A DNA stretch of 64,000 nt, taken from Baylisascaris procyonis. Its lineage: Eukaryota; Nematoda; Chromadorea; Rhabditida; Ascarididae. The stretch lies in NCBI GenBank assembly GCA_037389465.1, contig JAZARR010000089.1, positions 372,001 to 436,000 on the forward strand, in the 5' to 3' direction. A program made the translations under genes and the position numbers. Shown one piece after another: positions 62,401-64,000 of this stretch. The notes below the pieces were generated by a model. The model did no database searches and was not told where the DNA came from. It saw only the letters and a program-made list of their open reading frames with translations. Numbering within the stretch: position 1 is the first letter of the stretch; each line of letters opens with the position of its first letter.

Positions 62401-63167
62401 AGGCAAATTAGATGGCTTTAAAAAGGATAGACGCAACGAGCATAAAGCACTAATCGGTATTTCAGTGCCTTCAAGGCATGAGTGAAAATGTCGTTATAAT
62501 TTAAAACACACTTTACGGAAGGGTTCATAGTTTTTTTGCTATTTGCAGCCAACATAAACTGTACTCTTAACTTATAGATGTTAAAAGCATGGTACCACAT
62601 AACCGATTTTTGGAGACAGGAGGGCAACTGGTTTTCTTTTTCTTTGTTTCTTTTTTTTTTCTTCCTTTTATATTATTCATTTCTTTGCATATAAAAGGGT
62701 AAAAAAAATTTTATAATTTTTTCGGAGTTATCATTTATTTCGTTTTCTTTTTTTTAAATATTGTGAATTCTGCATTTTGTTATCGATGGAGCTGCTTATA
62801 CCAAGCAGTAAATTGAGTGAAATGATGAATGGTGTGGTTTAGCGAATGCTATTAGAAATCTTCATGATTAGACTTGAAGTAATAAGCAATCAAATTTTGC
62901 ATGAATTTGTTGATTGTCAAAGTATTCAACAAGTCCAAATTTTAAATTTGGCACCCTGCCAAATTTTATTTTCAAAAAAGATGTAGTTGCAAAAATTTAG
63001 TCGTTTCTTTCAGCGCATGATAACTTCTTTCGTCGTTTTCGGAGATTTGCTCGTCGTAACAAATCAAAGAAAATATTCGTTGTGAAGACCGATATTAAAG
63101 AATGTTTCGATCGTATCAATCAACATAAATTGCGTCAAATCCTTTCATCTCTTATCGACACTGATCG
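54307..63167 (+). CDS. TERT: Telomerase reverse transcriptase, 5' part (ten exons; runs past the window end)
   Basis: Catalytic subunit of telomerase, which copies an RNA template onto chromosome ends. Proposed exons: 54307-54470, 55015-55064, 55467-55504, 55702-55764, 56659-56780, 58875-59009, 59597-59752, 61078-61208, 62142-62354, 63014-63167. They chain without a stop to give about 408 residues. The QFP, T, 1, 2 and A motifs are clear from 56.6 kb on; exons 1-4 rest mostly on phase and composition. The first catalytic Asp is near residue 384 (712 in human TERT), so the N-terminus is much shorter and no TEN domain is seen. Motifs B', C, D, E and the thumb are not found. The start ATG at 54,307 is the least certain point; an upstream in-frame ATG at 54,208 lies deep inside mtSSB coding sequence. 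Confidence 0.87.
56396..56575 (+). repeat. (TA)n followed by ATTT and AATT repeats, TERT intron 4
   Basis: About 64 bp of TA from 56,396, then TTTA and TAAT tetranucleotides around 56,510-56,575. Same layout as the runs at 6.6 and 11.9 kb. The rest of the 55,765-56,658 intron is unremarkable. Confidence 0.92.
56659..59752 (+). CDS. TERT RNA-binding domain exons 5-7 (CP-like and QFP motifs)
   Basis: Exon 5 (56659-56780): KNKIPYALMKQMLGKEMHEK, where PYALMKQML fits the CP motif (human CPYGVLLKTHC), then LQEICNEILK. Exon 6 (58875-59009): RPVSFAQYRAFLRSVFRFLF then PVSLIGESNLKLVV, matching the QFP motif (human [23 protein letters not shown]). Exon 7 (59597-59752): FKRFFSGSLKSSKVEWLKYL (human FISLGKHAKLSLQELTWKM), then AIIHWLLLFAITLTK (human KFLHWLMSVYVVELLR). 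These segments bind the telomerase RNA in other TERTs. Introns of 2.1 kb and 0.6 kb separate them. Confidence 0.87.
56781..58874 (+). other. TERT intron 5
   Basis: 2.1 kb AT-rich intron. It contains a TTTG/TCTG run (about 57,721-57,790) and a loose 35-bp repeat (about 58,369-58,460) around GACCTCAAGAGTG. Open frames near 58,039-58,290 have no family resemblance and lie between two exons that are adjacent in the TERT alignment. Confidence 0.65.
59753..61077 (+). other. TERT intron 7
   Basis: 1.3 kb between HWLLLFAITLTK and SMFYVSD, which are adjacent in human TERT, so no exon is missing. It contains a G run (60,702-60,723) and a C-rich run (60,921-60,955). The KTHFRKDIYQHEVDPAGF stretch near 60,191 follows a CAG but does not fit the alignment or the phase. 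Confidence 0.65.
61078..61208 (+). CDS. TERT exon 8, T motif
   Basis: Encodes SMFYVSDQKQTNRLIFYRKD then TWRYIEKHSFK. Human TERT reads [23 protein letters not shown]. This T motif is specific to telomerases and absent from other reverse transcriptases, so it is the strongest single identifier in the gene. The exon opens after TCTTTAG and its first G completes a Lys codon from exon 7. Confidence 0.95.
61279..61475 (+). repeat. 33-bp minisatellite, six copies, TERT intron 8
   Basis: Units start at 61,279, 61,312, 61,345, 61,378, 61,411 and 61,444, built on GTAGGATACCTGGTTGCTTG followed by GTTTATC and a variable end. The period is a multiple of three, so frames on both strands stay open. It sits in the 61,209-62,141 intron, otherwise featureless. 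Confidence 0.92.
62142..62354 (+). CDS. TERT exon 9, motifs 1 and 2
   Basis: Encodes EEKVGPFRADLRFVPKGYKT then RPLMIPP. Human has [21 protein letters not shown]. It continues to HTKGAHPLTGAAILG, matching RARRPGLLGASVLG just before motif A. The donor GGAA|GTTGGT gives phase 1 and joins THDNFFRRF in the next exon; the sequence after this donor is open for another 40 codons but does not resemble TERT. Confidence 0.93.
63014..63167 (+). CDS. TERT exon 10, motif A with catalytic Asp
   Basis: Encodes HDNFFRRFRRFARRNKSKKI then FVVKTDIKECFDRINQHKLR. Human reads YFVKVDVTGAYDTIPQDRL. The Asp of KTD is the first of the three catalytic carboxylates. The donor GATCG|GTACGA is the simplest end; read-through to ATG|GTGAGT at 63,226 is also in frame. 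The remaining catalytic Asp pair (motif C) is not in the window. Confidence 0.93.
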
Positions 63168-64000
63168 GTACGAGAACATTTTTTTATTATTTATTGAGAT
63201 TTTTAATATAATTGACGATGTTATGGTGAGTGTGCCTCCTAAAATTTTTGGATCGTGGAGAAAGGAAGTAAGGGGATATGTTTTCTAAATTTTTGACGAT
63301 AGGAGCATCAAATTCTCGTTCAGAATCTACCTGAGAGAGGCAGTTTTCTGTTAACGAAAAATTTTTTAGTAAAAATTCCATAAATTTTGTAAGGCTGCGG
63401 GGGGTACTATTTGAAGTTTCGAACGTCGGCTATACTGTTGTGGATTCCGATAATCGTTTTCGTTGAGGGCCATCGGCGCAGTCTTATAAGGGGAGAGGAG
63501 TTTTTTAAGGGTAGCGTTATCGCGTGCGGTCTGTTGGGTATTTTGAAGAAATTTTTTAGAATTTTGGTAGATTCTTATAGATCTCTACAGACAATTCTTC
63601 GATATTGTTTTCCTCTCATTAATGGGAATGTTTTATTCTCTCTCATAATCAGTTGGTCAAATACACTTCGTTTTATCCAAAATTTTTTTGGAATTTTTCA
63701 TAAATATTGGCTAATATCGTTAGGTTATCACATCCGATCTTGTATTCGTTAATGCTAAATCGTTCAGTGGTTAGTAACTAGGAATTTACGAGACATCATT
63801 CGTCAAACATTTTTCAAAAAATGTTTATGTACAAATGCACATTTAATAGCTTTTCGCGCATTTTTAAAAAAATTATGGTGAGGGGCCGATAGGTTGTTCT
63901 CGGACCATAACCAGAAGACATAAGAGAGCGGAAGAAGGGAGCATGTCAAAGGATGAATTGTTCTTAAAGAGTAGGAGTTTTCAGAAATTTTGCAACTTGT
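63168..64000 (+). other. Downstream TERT sequence, no certain exon
   Basis: The next TERT exon, with the region between motifs A and B', is not clearly visible. A frame from about 63,417 reads FRTSAILLWIPIIVFV and then GHRRSLIRGEEFFKG. It could follow in phase 0 if exon 10 extends to 63,225, but it is hydrophobic and I cannot match it to a TERT motif. The gene runs past the window end. Confidence 0.5.

Overview
The window is AT-rich invertebrate nuclear DNA with many introns. A nematode is my best guess, at moderate confidence. The grounds are T-rich TAG/CAG splice acceptors just upstream of two start codons (possible spliced-leader sites), the domain plan of the genes, and many simple repeats. 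Nothing fixes the species. All real genes lie on the plus strand. Protein identities come from recognising conserved motifs and from checking that exon phases chain without a stop; no database search was run.

Region 1 (265-47,699) is one very large composite locus, the CUX1/CASP type known from vertebrates and C. elegans (ceh-44). Ten shared exons (265-17,501) encode an N-terminal coiled coil of about 426 residues. The transcript then forks at a phase-1 junction. One branch (19,261-29,172) adds CUT domains, a homeodomain and a C-terminal motif, giving a CUX transcription factor of about 1244 aa. The other jumps to 32,409 and adds more coiled coil, a transmembrane anchor and a short tail, giving a CASP Golgi membrane protein of about 693 aa. 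Two CUT domains are intact. A third, where vertebrate CR3 sits, looks badly degraded. The last CASP intron (35,264-47,641) is filled almost entirely by an 11.8 kb satellite: about 76 copies of a G-rich unit of about 155 bp with higher-order structure.

Region 2 (50,242-54,320) is a five-exon gene for the mitochondrial single-stranded DNA-binding protein (mtSSB, SSBP1 family, about 190 aa). Its first intron holds about 27 copies of a 31-bp repeat.

Region 3 (54,307 to beyond 64,000) is the 5' two-thirds of a telomerase reverse transcriptase (TERT) gene. The CP-like, QFP, T, 1, 2 and A motifs are readable across ten exons. Motifs B', C, D and E are not found and probably lie past the window end. 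The likely TERT start codon falls inside the last codons of mtSSB in another frame, so the two genes overlap by 14 bp. The N-terminus is short and no TEN domain is seen.

Noncoding sequence is mostly introns. It carries at least a dozen minisatellites and microsatellites, several strongly G-rich on the transcribed-sense strand. Both large arrays contain one TTAGGC, the hexamer of nematode telomeres, per unit; this may be chance. No transposase, reverse transcriptase of a mobile element, rRNA, CRISPR array or convincing tRNA was found.
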